Notes: generated by a model not told the origin, from the letters alone. DNA of 64,000 bases from Fagopyrum homotropicum (GCA_033239125.1 BSWB01000006.1:115986242-116050241), one strand, 5' to 3'. Positions 21,768-33,559 are shown, counted from the stretch's first letter. Program-made: numbers and translations.

Positions 21768-21945
21768 GGCACAAAGATCCGTAGCATACTGGTATATACA
21801 AGGAAAGGGACAAGTATTACACTTTCACTGCACGCTACGTAAGCATATTATTGTTACACGTACTTTAATTATATAAACCACGTAACTCAACGGAAAAATA
21901 CTAGTTTATTATGCACTAGTGTTTTATAAAGTTTGTTTAATAATC

Positions 21946-22329
21946 CACGTCTACACATTTTGTAAAGAACTGAATCGGCCAATTGATAATCATACGAGGA
22001 GTAGTCACCCTCCTAACATCGTTTGCTATAGACGGTAAAACAATATTAGGGATGAAACAAACAATACATGGAGACCCACCCGAAACATAAATACTTAATA
22101 TTGTTTGTTTTAGGGTAAATGTGGTGAAACCGGATGTCCTAGACTCTTAAAAGAGATTTAAAACTCAAACCTTTGGTATTAATTCGTCACAAATATGACT
22201 TACATATATAACTCCTATACAATATTTACTATCCATCTTAAATACAAAAGATATCTTCAATATCTAGGTCTTTAGACAAGTCTATACATAAGATAATGGC
22301 GTTTCATATATTTGGTAGATATCGTAATA
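21946..22329. other. Spacer, possibly including a decayed copia LTR
   Basis: There is no open frame or known gene. The stretch 22110-22320 lies where the 3' LTR of the adjoining minus-strand copia remnant should be, but I found no partner LTR to prove it. Confidence 0.3.
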
Positions 22330-22790
22330 CTTTCCCTGAAGTTGGAGCATAAAAGTCTTGACTATCTAACTTGTCTGATAAAAAAACTAAATGAATGTTG
22401 ACCGGAGGCCTTGGTAAATATGACAACGAGTTGATTCGCCAAACAAACATGTGTTGTGACTATATATGAAGCATCATTGATTATGATCCCTTACTATATG
22501 AAAATTTGCCTGAATAAGTTTTGGGCGCTCCCGAAGACAAGATTTGTAGTAATATGTAGAGTTGTTTGGTTGTCACACAAGCTCACATGTAGTGTATCAT
22601 AACTCGATATTCGGCTTCAACAAAAGTCACGAAACAATTGATTTTTTTCCTTCTTGTTCTCCAAGATACGGAAGATTCACCAAGCATAATAAATAACCTC
22701 GGCATGGACAAGAGATTAATTGGATATGTTCAAAATCACAAATGTGTTGAGTTGGTGAGAACTTTTATTAGTCGAGGGGATACCTTGCTT
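22330..22790 (-). pseudogene. Copia RNase H remnant
   Basis: The minus-strand translation, with frameshifts and stops, follows the end of a copia polyprotein: a segment like SWRSRRKKNQLFRDF, then a shifted HFVRD-like segment and QLVVIFTKASG, equivalent to the usual QLADIFTKALP. The following text reads like the common K-L-G-x-x-D-L-Y-A-P-T-x-x-G tail. Only RNase H is recognisable. Confidence 0.6.
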
Positions 22791-22935
22791 TTTTCTTTTT
22801 TTTTTTTAAAGTAATGAATAACTCGTAACTTAGCAGCTCAATGACTCTTTCTTCGTTTCTATGTATAGAAACTGAGCGAGGATGCGAACAACATAGTTGA
22901 GATTATGATGAGTAAACGTCAAATAGATGAGTTTG

Positions 22936-23727
22936 TTGGAATATAATGAAATTTCCTAAACAATAAAATTAAGAATCAATTATGCTAGAGTTATTAAGAA
23001 ATCGAAGATTATATACATGTTTTCATAATAGCAAACATATCAAACTATAGTGAAAAATCTATGATCTGAATGAGCGTCGGAGGTATATCGTCAAACCTCA
23101 TCAGTGTTTCTTTAAGTTTCCTCTATAATCGGTAGAGAACAGAAAATGATGAATTAATTTGACGTACTGGGGACCATAATCCAATATCGTTTATATAATG
23201 ATCTAACAGAACCCCATTAAGCCTATTGAGCTCAACTCCAATATCCACCCATTAAACACATACCGCTTTATTAAAATACATGAGTTTTACCTTTTTGAAT
23301 CACTTTTATTTGCCCATTAGTTATTAGTCTTATAGTATAGTCGTGTGTTATAACATGTATTCCGCTAACAATGAAATTTGTAAATTAATATCTCAATCTC
23401 CCGCTTGGCCATATGAAATAAATAACGATATTATCCAAATTATTTATTTCAATGTGGTCTATCTCATACATCAATATGAGATCACAACTGCATTCATCAC
23501 AATCATCGTAACTAAACCTTTCATGTTTATCATGTTAATATATTCAAATATGACATAGATCAAGCATGGATGAGTGACATGAAAATTACATGTAATGTGA
23601 TCTCATAACATATTTATTTTCAATTGGTCCTCCTTTATTAGGAGATTAATCCAAAACAGTTTAAAAGGTAAATTATGACGACCTTTATTATGCATATATG
23701 AACTATAAAACATAAAACATATGATCA
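22936..23727 (-). repeat. Copia LTR (3' LTR of a minus-strand element)
   Basis: It starts TGTTGGAATATA and ends near CATATGATCA. On the element strand a purine tract, TTAGGGGAGTTT, lies just inside the right end, and RNase H coding sequence follows directly. Phrases such as ACCATAATCCAATATCGTTTA and CCCATTAAGCCTATT recur at 50556-51008, so the family has at least two LTR copies here. Confidence 0.7.
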
Positions 23728-23734
23728 AACTCCC

Positions 23735-24330
23735 CTAAGTCAAGGGATTACAAAATATATCAAGCCGCATATGAGTAGTGTGCTCATTAAAATATTTAGG
23801 TGACAACACCTTAGTTAGCAAATCTACCATAATGGAGTTTGTATTTATGTGTTCTATACAAATCTGCGCATTTTGAATTTTTTCCTTCAATGACAAGTAT
23901 TGGATGTCAATGTGTTTCTCCCTTACTGAGCTTATATGGTCTTTCAATTCCACTTGCGACTACGTAGCCATATCCCATGAATGGATGCTCCGAAGCAAAC
24001 CATGAACTCTACAACCATAGTATAGGTAGCTACAAGTACTTGTCTGACACTTTTTCAAGATATAGCCCCTTTAACTAGCATAAAGACATAGCGTGAGGGG
24101 ATTTTCAACTATCATTACAACCAGCAAAATCTGAATCAGAATATCCAATGATCTCCAACTTGTTTGATTTCTTGTAGGTTAGTATGAAGTTCTTCGTTCT
24201 TTGCATATACCAGAGTGCTCTTTTGCTTCTTTTCAATGATCCGATCCATAATTACTTAGGTATCTGCTCAAAAGTCCAACAATAAATTAAATGCTATGTC
24301 AAGACGAGTACAAACTTATATGTCCTTTAC
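23735..24330 (-). pseudogene. Tnt1/Tork-like copia RNase H and reverse transcriptase tail
   Basis: Minus strand, 5' to 3': a segment like CTRLDIAF, then degraded YLS-type and DHWK-like text, a QVGDHWIF-like segment, then the open part (72 codons, 23735-23953) with KHIDIQYLSLKEKIQ, EHINTNSIMVDLLTK and the F-x-E-H-x-x-H-M-x-L tail. This is the RNase H end of Tnt1-like polyproteins. Stops and frameshifts interrupt the upstream part. The element is cut off on its 5' side near 24330. Confidence 0.75.
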
Positions 24331-24843
24331 TGATTTCAGTTTTGTTTTTTTGTGCTTCATTGCCTTCGTTCCTTGGTTGTGTAACGGAAAAGTCTCTTGT
24401 TCGTGCGTGTCAAGTTTTTGTCAAGCAAGATCAATGTTCTCAATGTCGTTTCAATTGGTTCAACCTCATATGTCCTTTACTAATTTTGTTTTTGTATTCC
24501 TTCTCTATCCATCCATCTCAAGAATTTCCAACCCTCTTCTCTATTTTGAGTTATGCATTGCAAAATCGAGTTTTGGTGTCAAAGATCGGACAATCTATGT
24601 CTATCCCCGTATCACAATCGACATTGTTCTTTGTGTTTGTGTTGTTGTTGTTGAATTTCATAATAACATAAACAAACAACCAAACTATGAGTTTGTTTGG
24701 TATACTGAAACTTAATAAAACTAAAAAAATGTGAATGAAAATGAAGGAAATAAAACAAAATAATTTTATTTTTATGTTCTTTTAAAACGAGAATGAATGG
24801 GATAAATTATGTGTTAAATCACCAATATGAGCTTTTATAAAAA
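24331..24843. other. No recognisable gene; short internal duplication
   Basis: The phrase TATGTCCTTTACTGATTT near 24318 recurs as TATGTCCTTTACTAATTT near 24469, about 150 bp apart. Two overlapping + strand frames here are hydrophobic and Cys-rich by composition, but show no domain and no gene-like context. Confidence 0.4.
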
Positions 24844-25742
24844 TTATGTATTGGTTTCGTCATCCAACTCAGAGGGACAATAAAAATTAATCAGGAAGGC
24901 CTCCAATGCCATTCTCTTGAATTGCACATAAGTTTTAATAAGTGGGATGGTCTGAAACATAAACATATATTGTTTTTCTTCAGAATTCGTTGTTATTCCT
25001 TCTCTTGCCCGCCTAATCTTTTTTATAAGATCATGTGGCATTGATTGGAGAGCTAGATGTTGTCGTGTAGTGACAAATCTCAAGCCTTTTGGAAACCTTG
25101 TGAATTCTTTGCATGTAGAAATGACCAGCTTCTTCAGCTGTGACATTGCTCCTTCTTCTATTGTCTAGTCTTCCAAATGAAGAAGAAAAAACACCATTAA
25201 ACACTCAAGTTGTGAAAATATCCGAATCATGTTTTGCATATAAACATGAAAGCAAAGGGGTAATCCTTACAACCTTAAATGTTCACAATGACCAAGTTCC
25301 AATATGTTGTAATCTTATAAGCTTTGTTGTGATCCAATTCCCTCCTCCTAGTAAAGTGTCTAACTCCAATTTATCCTCCATTACTCGAATGCCTAAATCA
25401 TTACTGTTTTAATCACCCAAATCATGCTTTGTATATAAACACTACAAAGTCAAGGACACATTCCCCTCTTGAAATCGAATATCTAATGCATTGTATATAC
25501 TTAACTTCTGGTAATACTTTGTATATAAATCTACAAAATCGAATGAATTCCAACCAAAATTCGCTGTCTAATGCTTTGTATATACTTGACTTCCACAGAC
25601 CAAATCGAATGTCTAATGCTTTGTTTATATACACTACAAACTTCTTCATATTATTATTGGAGGAAGACTGCTTCTCATGTGCCGTTTCTTCTTTGACTGG
25701 ATAGAAGCCAGAAACCAAATGAAGAATACAAAGCTGAGCCAT
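24844..25742 (-). pseudogene. NBS-LRR disease resistance gene remnant (C-terminal LRR part)
   Basis: Minus strand, 24844-25146: M-S-Q-L-K-K-L-V-I, CKEFTRFPKGLRFVT, then QHLALQSMP, the pattern of the last leucine-rich repeats of CC-NBS-LRR proteins. Just upstream, TIEEGAM continues this motif, but the position usually occupied by Trp is a TAG stop. Further upstream, fragments such as MAQLCILHLVSG (near 25742) look like LRR text, with stops between. The NB-ARC domain is absent. It is a dead gene fragment. Confidence 0.6.
25417..25650. repeat. Short direct repeats within the LRR remnant
   Basis: The phrase AATCGAATGTCTAATGCTTTG followed by TATATA-rich text occurs about five times at 60-80 bp spacing. 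It may be expanded LRR-coding repeats or a later microduplication. Confidence 0.5.
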
Positions 25743-25802
25743 TCATTATTGGTCTCCTCTCAACAGTAACATCTTTTCTATTTCTAGTGATACACATGAG
25801 AG

Positions 25803-26515
25803 TAGGGCCGTCCAATGAATTTCGAGGGCTTGGGTCAATATTTTTTTATTATCAATTTAAAAATTATATTTTATTAGGAAAAAAGGAAAAAAAAACAAAT
25901 TAAACATACTTTTTTTTTTAATAAAAAGTACATGAAAAAATGACAATAAAAAGTAAAATATATTTGTTAATTAATAATTTAATCACTTACTATATTAGCA
26001 ATAAAAAACGTAAAATATGATTGTTCTTAACTTTAATATATTTTTGAAGAAAAAAATTTAAACAAAAAAGAAGATAAAAAAAATATATTATAAAATGGAA
26101 GATAAAAATTTATATTATAAAACAGAAAAATAAAATAAATAAAACAACAAGTAGTGGAAAGGGGATTTGAACTCTTGAACATTTGTACTTAATATTGGGG
26201 TTTAACCACTATGGCAAGCACTCTTTTAATTCATAAACTAACTAAAAATAAATATAATGGGGCAATTTTGGTAATTAGGCATTTTGGAAAAACTATAGTA
26301 GTAACTATGCTTTTTAATGTTTCAATTAAGTAAATATATTCCAACCTTTTGTATTTATTCTCAAGCTCTACACACTCTTCTCTCAAGGGGTACATTTACT
26401 AAACACAAAACTAGAAAAAGTATAGTAAACCAAATTGTTTCAATATAATGGACCCCAAGAAAAGTGGAGGCCTTGTACCGTAAGATCTAATGGCACCCCT
26501 TGTTAGACGGGCCTA
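25803..26515. mobile_element. Non-autonomous hAT element, 713 bp
   Basis: A perfect 8-bp target duplication, CATGAGAG, flanks it (25795-25802 and 26516-26523). The termini are TAGGGCCGTCCAA and, on the other strand, TAGGCCCGTCTAA, agreeing at 11 of 13 positions. The interior is AT-rich and non-coding, with a tRNA-like segment. It contains no transposase. Confidence 0.88.
26163..26216 (-). other. tRNA-like pol III promoter module (possible SINE)
   Basis: On the minus strand TGCCATAGTGG (26206-26216) fits an A box and AGTTCAAATCC (26163-26173) fits a B box, 32 bases apart. This is the arrangement of tRNA-derived SINEs. No complete cloverleaf is apparent, so it is not a tRNA gene. Confidence 0.5.
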
Positions 26516-26523
26516 CATGAGAG

Positions 26524-27499
26524 AGGTGACTACAAAAAAGCTCAATGCAATATTTGAAGCCCATTGAGCTTCTAAATACATATCTTCAAATGTAACCCTA
26601 GTTTTGAAAATGTTAACCTTAATTTCAATAGACAAAACACAACGCTACAAAGGATAACCCTAACATTGACATTGAAAATCAGAATTAGTTTCACGAACAA
26701 ATGCTAGAGAAGGGGAAAGAGAAATGGAGAGTAATCATAGTATGACCTTTGAAATGCAAGTAAGATTTCAAGCGACAACACAAGATACAAAATTTGAGTC
26801 TTGAAGCACCAGGAATTGAAGGCCTTAAAAGGGATTGATAAGAAGAACTCAAAACTGAGGTTTTTTGGAGGAGCATGTATTCTTCACTCATAGCGCTTCG
26901 AATCTTCAAGAACGAAATAAGACTTTGATTCTTGAATTAGAAAAATCAAGGAGAACGTGAAGGAGAAGAAGTGAAGGAGAAGAAGCACTAAACGAGACGC
27001 CGAAGAAGTGAAGAGAAGGAGAAGACTAAAAGAGAAATTAAAAGCCCTAAATCCTTCAGTTTCAAGGGTACTCAGCCAAAACATTTTCATTCAATTCAAC
27101 ATCATCCCGTCGCATGAATGTGTCAATTGATTCATCCCAATATTTCATTCCATTCATTCGATTGAATGAACGCAAAGCAACAAATCGAACACCATTGCAA
27201 CTCATTCAGTCGATTCATTCGACCGAATGAGGCATACCGAATGGCCCCTATATAGATAATTTTACATTGTTTTCATGTTCTTTTCAAAACAGGATGTTGA
27301 TGAGACACTAAAATCATTTTAGAAAAATAATATACAATAATTAACCTATTTCTAGTGAAGTTGTAGTGCTTAATACCTTCTATTGTAATATGTTCAAGTG
27401 CATTCAATTAGAAGATCTAAATGTAGTTCATACTGAGAGCTAAAAGATTATATCCACCTTTCAACATAGGCAACAATCAATCGAACGCTAAAGTAGTAG
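26524..27499. other. Spacer; CATTCGATTGAATG-type inverted words near 27090-27240
   Basis: No gene is recognised. Between about 27090 and 27240 the words CATTC and GAATG alternate in inverted orientation (CATTCGATTGAATGA, CATTCGACCGAATGA), ending in ATGGCCCC. This looks like a MITE, but I could not find a convincing target duplication. Confidence 0.4.
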
Positions 27500-27584
27500 T
27501 AATAATAAAAAACCCTTCCCCCTCCAGAAGAACGTGCCTCACGCGCTGCCTTCTCTTAGCCTCCCTCCTCGACGCCCTCCATCG

Positions 27585-28852
27585 ATGGCAGGTTCAAAAC
27601 GCTCGAAGAAGCTCTCATTTAAGCTCTCGGACCTCAACCGGAAACCTACCCTACCAACAAAGCCTATTCCATCGCCGCCCTCCCCATCCTCGCCTCCCAG
27701 CCCTTTTGATACCGTTCTTGAAGATCTTATCATCTCTAACAATCGCAGACTTGCTAAAACCCCTCCCGCCTCCCCACGCCTATCCTCCGACGTCCTTTTT
27801 CCTCCCTTACAGGCCCGTCCCGCCTCCCCTCAGGTTCACCATAGCATCCCTAACCAATTAGATATGGACGCCTCTCTAGTTGCCTCTGTTGTTGTCCTTA
27901 GCCAAACGGTTGTTACCAACACTGAAGAAAACCCAGCCCTTCGCACCCTGGAGACGGTTGAGATAGCCCTCCCTTTGGAACTAAGCCCTTCGGACTCCCC
28001 CTCTCAGACTCCTCTGACAACCTTTTCGCATGCCCCTCCTCCCTCTCTCTCTTCACCCAATGCATCTTAAGCCGCCCCCTCGTTCTCCTGCAAAGACATA
28101 GTTACGAGGAATGCACGCTGGAACCATGTTCCCCTTGCATTTACTCCTAGGCTGGAATCGGGGATAATCAATTTCACTCATGAAGAAATAGTAGAGACCA
28201 CCAAAGAATGGAACCTCTCCCTTATTGGATTCCTCATTGGAAGTCCCATAAGTTTTCGACGTATGATGACCTTCATCAACGAACACTGGAACTCCATCAC
28301 TCAACCAAAAGTTCTCAGAAATGACAATGGTGTGTTCATCTATCACTTTGCATGCGAAGACGACCTCAATGCAATACTCCTCGGCAATCCCTGGGTCACG
28401 AACAGTACGACCACCCTTATACTAAAGAGATGGACAAAGGACCTACCCTTGGATTAATCTTGCTTAAACTCTATACCAATCTGGCTACATTTCATGATCT
28501 TGATCTTCGCTTCTGGTCTCCTTTCATGCTGGCCAGGATAGGGTAAACTTTGGGCACCCCAATCCTAACGGATTCGTGCTCTGCTCACAAAGATAGTCTG
28601 GGGTTTGCTCGTATCTTGGTCGACGTCCAAGCCTCCAAGCCTCTTCTTAGAGAGGTGCTTCTTTTTGGACCGGATGGCGAGACTATCCTACAAAGGATCA
28701 CCTATGACTGGATCCCTCCTCACTGCCCAATATGCCTTACATTTGGTCACAGGTGCATGGCACCCAAACCCCAACTCAAGATCCCAAGACGTAAGTTTTC
28801 TCACGTCAAGGTCAAGCCAAACCCTAACACCACCCCCTTCTACCCACACTAG
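27585..28852 (+). pseudogene. LINE ORF1 (DUF4283 / zinc knuckle nucleic-acid binding)
   Basis: The start MAGSKRSKKLSF opens a Pro/Ser-rich N-terminus of 161 codons, ended by TAA at 28068. In the same frame after the stop come ARWNHVPLAFTPRLE, L-I-G-F-L-I-G and WNSITQPKVL, and then a DDLNAILLGNPW segment, the DUF4283 core of plant LINE ORF1. After a frame change, CPICLTFGHRC (near 28716-28748) is the zf-CCHC_4 knuckle. The protein would bind LINE RNA. Several stops and shifts make it a pseudogene. Confidence 0.8.
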
Positions 28853-29204
28853 ATGAATCATTTAAAATCATCAAAACCCCCATAATTCCACCCAATACAC
28901 CTTACCTCATCAATCCAGTTGCTTCTAACATGGAAGCTCCTGGTCAGGCCTTACCTCCATCTCCTCCCGATACCTTCCCCTCACACCCAAACCCTAACCC
29001 CAAAGAGCAAACTGACCCTATCTCCAAAGAGCAAATAGATGCCAAATCCATTCCGAAGACAAGCCCAGTCCAACCCTCGTCTTCGGAGGAACCTTCACCA
29101 GCACTTACTGCCTCTCAAGAAAAGTGCTCCTCCCTACCTTCACCAACACCACCCCTACCTTCCCTTGGCATCAAGAGTTGCCTAGGGCTAAGCACAACTT
29201 CTCA

Positions 29205-31550
29205 ATGAATCTAAAAGTTTATTCTTGGAACATTAGGGGATTAAACTACCCTAATAAGCAAAAAGTTGTTCAAGATCTTTTTAAGAAACATGACATCAAT
29301 CTCCTGGCCATCATCGAGACAAGGCTCAAAACAAATAAAGAACATAGGGTTGCCAAGCATCTTTTCCCAACTTGGAGTCAAGTTTCTAATTCTATGGCAC
29401 AACTTTCCAAAGCAAGATGGATAAAGCATGGGGACCAATGTGACTCCTATTTTTTCAGGAGTATCAAGGCTAGAAGATGTGGCAATAGAATCCAATCTAT
29501 CAAAGAGAGTGATGGAATCATCACATACGACCCTACCCTTATTGCGTCAACCCTCATCAAGCACTTCAAATCTATCCTTAACCCTCCTACCCATCATACA
29601 AGCAACCTGATTCCCGACATCACTATCCATAGCCTTAGCCCTCTTGACATCTCTACTCTTTCTAATCCGGATGAGATAAAAGAAGCTCTTTTCAGTAATG
29701 AGGACAACAAAAGCCCGGGCCCAAATGGCTATAACACTCTCTTTTTCAAGGCATTATGGAACGTTACTAAGAATGAGTTCACCTATGCCGTAATGGACTT
29801 CTTCTCTTCTAGGAAACTACTTAAGCAGGTTAACCATGCGTCGATCTCGCTCATTGCCAAGAAAGACAATCTAATGACTCCCTCTGATTACCGTCTTATC
29901 TCTTGTTGTAACACCACATACAAAACGATAGCCAAGACCCTTTCCTCACGCATTAATTCCATTCTACCACGCATCATAGGACCATATCAAAGTTCTTTTA
30001 TTAGCAACAGATCCATAAAGTATAATGTGCTCATATGCAGGAACTCCTCAACAAATATAGTAGGAAGCACATCTCCCCTAGGGCTGCCCTGAAAATTGAC
30101 ATCTCTAAGGCTTTCGATTCTATTGACCATGAAATTATTCTTCACTGTGTCAACAAGATGGGCTTTCCTAAGTTCTTCATCCATTTGATTAGAGAATGTA
30201 TCACCACTACCACATATTCAATCAACTTCAATGGTTCTCTCATTGGCCATTTCAAGGGCACTAGAGGCCTTAGGTAAGGATGCCCTCTTTCCCCTCCTCT
30301 CTTCACCATTGCAATGGAATTCCTCTCACGCATGATCCACCACAATACCTCTAACCTGGACATCAACCTTCACCCAAAATGTCACAATCCACGTATTACC
30401 CAACTTTGCTTCGGGGATGGCATAATGCTCTTTTGTCGTGGCAACCTTCACTCCATATCCACTCTGAAGTCTACTCTTGACTCCTTTGGATGGATTTTGG
30501 GGCTGAAGATTAATCTCTCCAAGTATTCTATCTTCATGGGGGAATCTCTAATGCCAACCAAACCCAGATCATTCACAGTGCCGGCTTCACTAAGGGCTCC
30601 CACCCCTTCCATTATCTTGGCGTTTCGGTGGGTAGTAGGAGGCTCAACGAGAAGATCCAATCATGGAATGCCAAACTACTATCTTATGCTGGTAGGATTC
30701 AACTCATCTCTTCAATACTTTATGCCATTAATCTGTAATGGTGTACTATGTTTATGTTGCCTGCTTTGATCTTGTTCAAAATTCAGACGCTGCTAAGATC
30801 ATTCCTTTGGTTTGGAAAAGAGTCGAGTAAGGGATCTTGTAGCTTGAAATACAGTATGTACTCTCAAGATTGATGGAGGCCTTGAATTCTCTGACCTTCT
30901 TGCCAGGAACAAATTCTCCTTGATCAGACTTATCTTTGACATTGATCGAGAAGCTGATGACCTCTGGTGCCTTTGGATCTCGCGCAACATATTGAAGCGT
31001 TTGTCCATTTGGAATCACCGTACCAATTCAAATCATAGTTTCTTTTGGAAGAGTTTGATCAAAGTCCACAATGAACTCCCAATGGCTACCACTGGATCGA
31101 GCCTTGTCGATGCAATCTCTAATCCTAATGGATCTTTCTCCCCTAATAAAGCCTACTCCATCTTCCGAGCAACTAATCTTCCCCTGCCTGTCTCCATTTG
31201 TACCGTCATGTGGAACCATCTTAACATTCCTAAATGCCGATGTATTGCCTGGATTGCTAATCTCCTACGTCTGCCTACCCTTACCAAGCTTCGTAGATGG
31301 AATTTGATTAATGATGTTACTTGTAAGCTTTGTGATAATAAACCGGAAGATGATGACCATCTTTGGTCTGGGTGCAGTTATACCTCTTTGGTACTCGATA
31401 TTGTCTCTAGATGGTCCAAAGTACCCTACCCTGCTCCATACATAAATAACCTTTGGGCTTGTCTTAGTACAAGCTGTAACCCTAAAAAGAATCTGCTCGA
31501 GTGTGCCCGTACCTCTTCGATAAGTGCTTTCATCTACTTCACATAGAAGG
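29205..31550 (+). pseudogene. LINE ORF2 (endonuclease start, reverse transcriptase, zf-RVT)
   Basis: ORF2 opens MNLKVYSWNIRGLNYP with LLAIIETRL, the apurinic-type endonuclease start. After about 60 residues (near 29390) it jumps to KARWIKHGDQCDSYFF, so most of the endonuclease has been deleted. Reverse transcriptase motifs include SPGPNGYN, SLIAKKD and KIDISKAFDSIDH. A frameshift lies near 30035. The GLRQG motif has its Gln codon as TAA (30275). The catalytic FADD is CFGDGIMLF, which would abolish activity. The zf-RVT domain (CKLCDNKPEDDDHLW) follows near 31320, ended by TAG after an F-I-Y-F-T segment. Confidence 0.88.
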
Positions 31551-31811
31551 CCCGTAACAATCTTGTTCACAACAACATTTTTACAAGAGGCATCGACAGC
31601 TCCGAAGAAGTAATCCAGACAACCAAGCTCCATCTTGTCCACCATTGGAAGGATAGACCGACTTAGTCTATTAACACAACTAGAATGCTCGGAATGCACT
31701 TAGTCTAGTCTCTTTTGTTCCCTTCTTCTGTTTTGCATCCGTGCTATGTCTTCCTCTCCCTCTCATGTAAATCCTCTTTTTCTTATTACAAGTAAATTTT
31801 TCCAAAAAAAA

Positions 31812-32104
31812 AATCAACCGATCAACATTAGTATCATATTCTCTCACCTTGTTCCATTTGAGAAAAACACCCCTAAAAACATCTCGGTGAACGTTGGTAT
31901 CGCATTCTCTCTTTTTTCATCTACTTCATTCCTCTACTATTTTCTACCCATACTAAACTCAACAATTTAGTCTCTCTCAATTCTTTTATTTTTGGATGAG
32001 TCAACGGTATATATATTGATCGCGGTGTGGTTTTTACAGCAAGTATCAAGCAAACTTAAGGGGCATTCATAGTATGTGTGTTGACTACTTAACCCTTTAA
32101 TAAT
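31812..32104. other. Spacer between LINE tail and inhibitor gene 2 block
   Basis: A phrase like TTGGTATCGCATTCTCTC occurs twice (near 31830 and 31892) in slightly different forms. Nothing else is recognisable. Confidence 0.35.
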
Positions 32105-32336
32105 TAATAATAAAGTATAACTTGATACGTGGAGGTTATTAGACCCTGTTCGACCAAAGCAATTTGACGTTTCCACATAAACTTAAAATACACACATTTT
32201 TATTAAGCATGAGCTAGCAATATAAGCATAAAGGAGTACACCCCCACAAGATCAATGGGCAAATTATTTGCTACTCTTAGACACACATTTATGTGTGATG
32301 CCCGTATGACCTAATAAGGTGGCTAGCTAGGGTTAC

Positions 32337-33559
32337 TTATCCAGCACCAGGGATATTAGAAACAAGTCCTTGGTGTCCGGCGATGGGAACATACACGCGA
32401 GTACATATGTAGTTGTAAGGCACCGCTGTGTCGTATGGAATTACGATTGGGTCAAGACTTGGATTCTCCCTCCTTATTTGAGCCGCAGCTTCACAACCCG
32501 GAACTCCTACAAGCTCTGGCCATGTCGTTTTTTCTGCATGAATTTACGTAATAAATCAAACCATGCATAAATATGATATTTACATGATAGCTATATGGTT
32601 TAATTCAATAATATAGGTTTTGTAACACTATTTTATCTAAAAATTAGTTTTTTATGAAAAGTATTATAACATATGAATGGCATGCATGCATGTTGTAATT
32701 TAGGAAATTTAACATCAAGTTTGCAATTTTTATTTGAAGAATCTTGATTTATGCAATTTTAGCTTTTTTTTTTTTTTTTTTTTTGGAAACATCGTAACAT
32801 TTGAGAGCAACAAGATTATGGAGATTATTGTATCTTATAAAATTTCCGTTTCATAAGCAACATGAAGGCAGTTTACGAGCTTATAATAATTTAATAAATG
32901 ATATATTACAAATATAACCCTATAAATATTAATATTAAATGAAAAGTAAATCCTGTAAAATAATTTTGATATACATCAACTACAATAAAAAATTTTCTCC
33001 CAAACATGCATTAAGCTTATAAAAAAAACTCGTTCAATCAACTATTAATTTCAGCTACCGACAAACTTCGACTACCAATAAGCTTTAGCTTCAGTTTCAA
33101 CTCCAATAAACTTATTGTTCTCAAATGAACCCTACGTGGTTGGGTGTCACCATATTACAAAAAACTCGTATATTAATGAAAATCTCACAAAATTATCATG
33201 TGGAATATTACTAGGGGTGCTATACGAGCGGAAAAAGCCGAGCATTAGCATGCTCAAGATCGGCTCGTTTATAAACGAGCCGAGCCCAAACCAAGCTTTT
33301 GACGAGCCGAACCCGAGTAGTTCGTCTAAAATAATACTCATACAATGTTAATTTATCCGAACGACCCGAGCTTTTGATGTGCCAAACGCAAGCCGAGCCA
33401 TAGAAGCTTTTCTCATGTATAAGCCTAAATATTACTTTAAATTATGGTTTGAAACTGACCGGGGCATCCTGGGTATGCTGCTTCCAGTGGCTGAAACCAT
33501 AGTGCAATAACCAGAACGAGAAGAAGACCTGAAATAGCCTTAAAGTTGGTCGAAGCCAT
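32337..33559 (-). CDS. Potato inhibitor I family serine proteinase inhibitor, copy 2 (two exons)
   Basis: Exon 1 is 33460-33559 and exon 2 is 32337-32533, again 100 + 197 nt and 98 residues. The donor is GCCCCG/GTCAGT and the acceptor CATGCAG/AAAAAACG. The signal peptide begins MASTNFKAISG and ends QPLEAA. The mature part holds KTTWPELVG and then NPSLDPIVIP. The inferred P1 is Tyr in PYDTAVPYNY, as in copy 1, so target type is conserved while the scaffold varies (CTRVYV, C-terminus NIPGAG). The 926-nt intron carries a hAT-type MITE. I see no damage. Tandem duplication with a conserved reactive loop fits a defence gene family; expression is unknown. Confidence 0.88.
33212..33427. mobile_element. 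216-bp hAT-type MITE in the intron of inhibitor gene 2
   Basis: A perfect 8-bp target duplication, AATATTAC (33204-33211 and 33428-33435), flanks it. The left end TAGGGGTGCTATAC and the right end, TAGGCTTATAC on the other strand, start alike. The interior has inverted GCTCGTTTATAAACGAGC words. It is absent from the intron of copy 1, so it inserted after the gene duplication. Confidence 0.85.

Larger units (their letters stand above)
20524..21945 (-). repeat. Segmental duplication unit, copy 1 (inhibitor gene 1)
   Basis: The stretch from the ACTTGATATATGGAG phrase to just past TTTATAAAGTTTG is paralogous to about 32105-33835. It includes the inhibitor gene, its intron, its promoter and about 200 bp of 3' flank. 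The two copies have the same orientation, about 10 kb apart. Confidence 0.8.
27500..31811 (+). mobile_element. LINE (L1-type), near full-span but decayed and internally deleted
   Basis: The order is ORF1 (DUF4283-like and CCHC), endonuclease start, reverse transcriptase, zinc domain and poly(A) (about 31801-31811). Most of the endonuclease is missing. The 3' end TACAAGTAAATTTTTCC plus A-run matches two other LINE ends in the window. I could not define a target site duplication, so the 5' limit is approximate. It lies between the two inhibitor genes. Confidence 0.85.

Noticed and set aside
24291..24715. Two overlapping hydrophobic open frames of 126 and 139 codons
   Set aside because: Overlapping frames in low-complexity sequence with an internal duplication; no domain, start context or gene structure.
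26163..26216. Complete tRNA gene
   Set aside because: A and B boxes are present but I could not fit acceptor and anticodon stems; reported as a tRNA-like module instead.
27090..27245. Complete MITE
   Set aside because: Inverted CATTC/GAATG words suggest one, but I found no matching termini with a target duplication.
31812..32104. LINE TSD or transduced sequence
   Set aside because: No match to the LINE 5' flank could be found.
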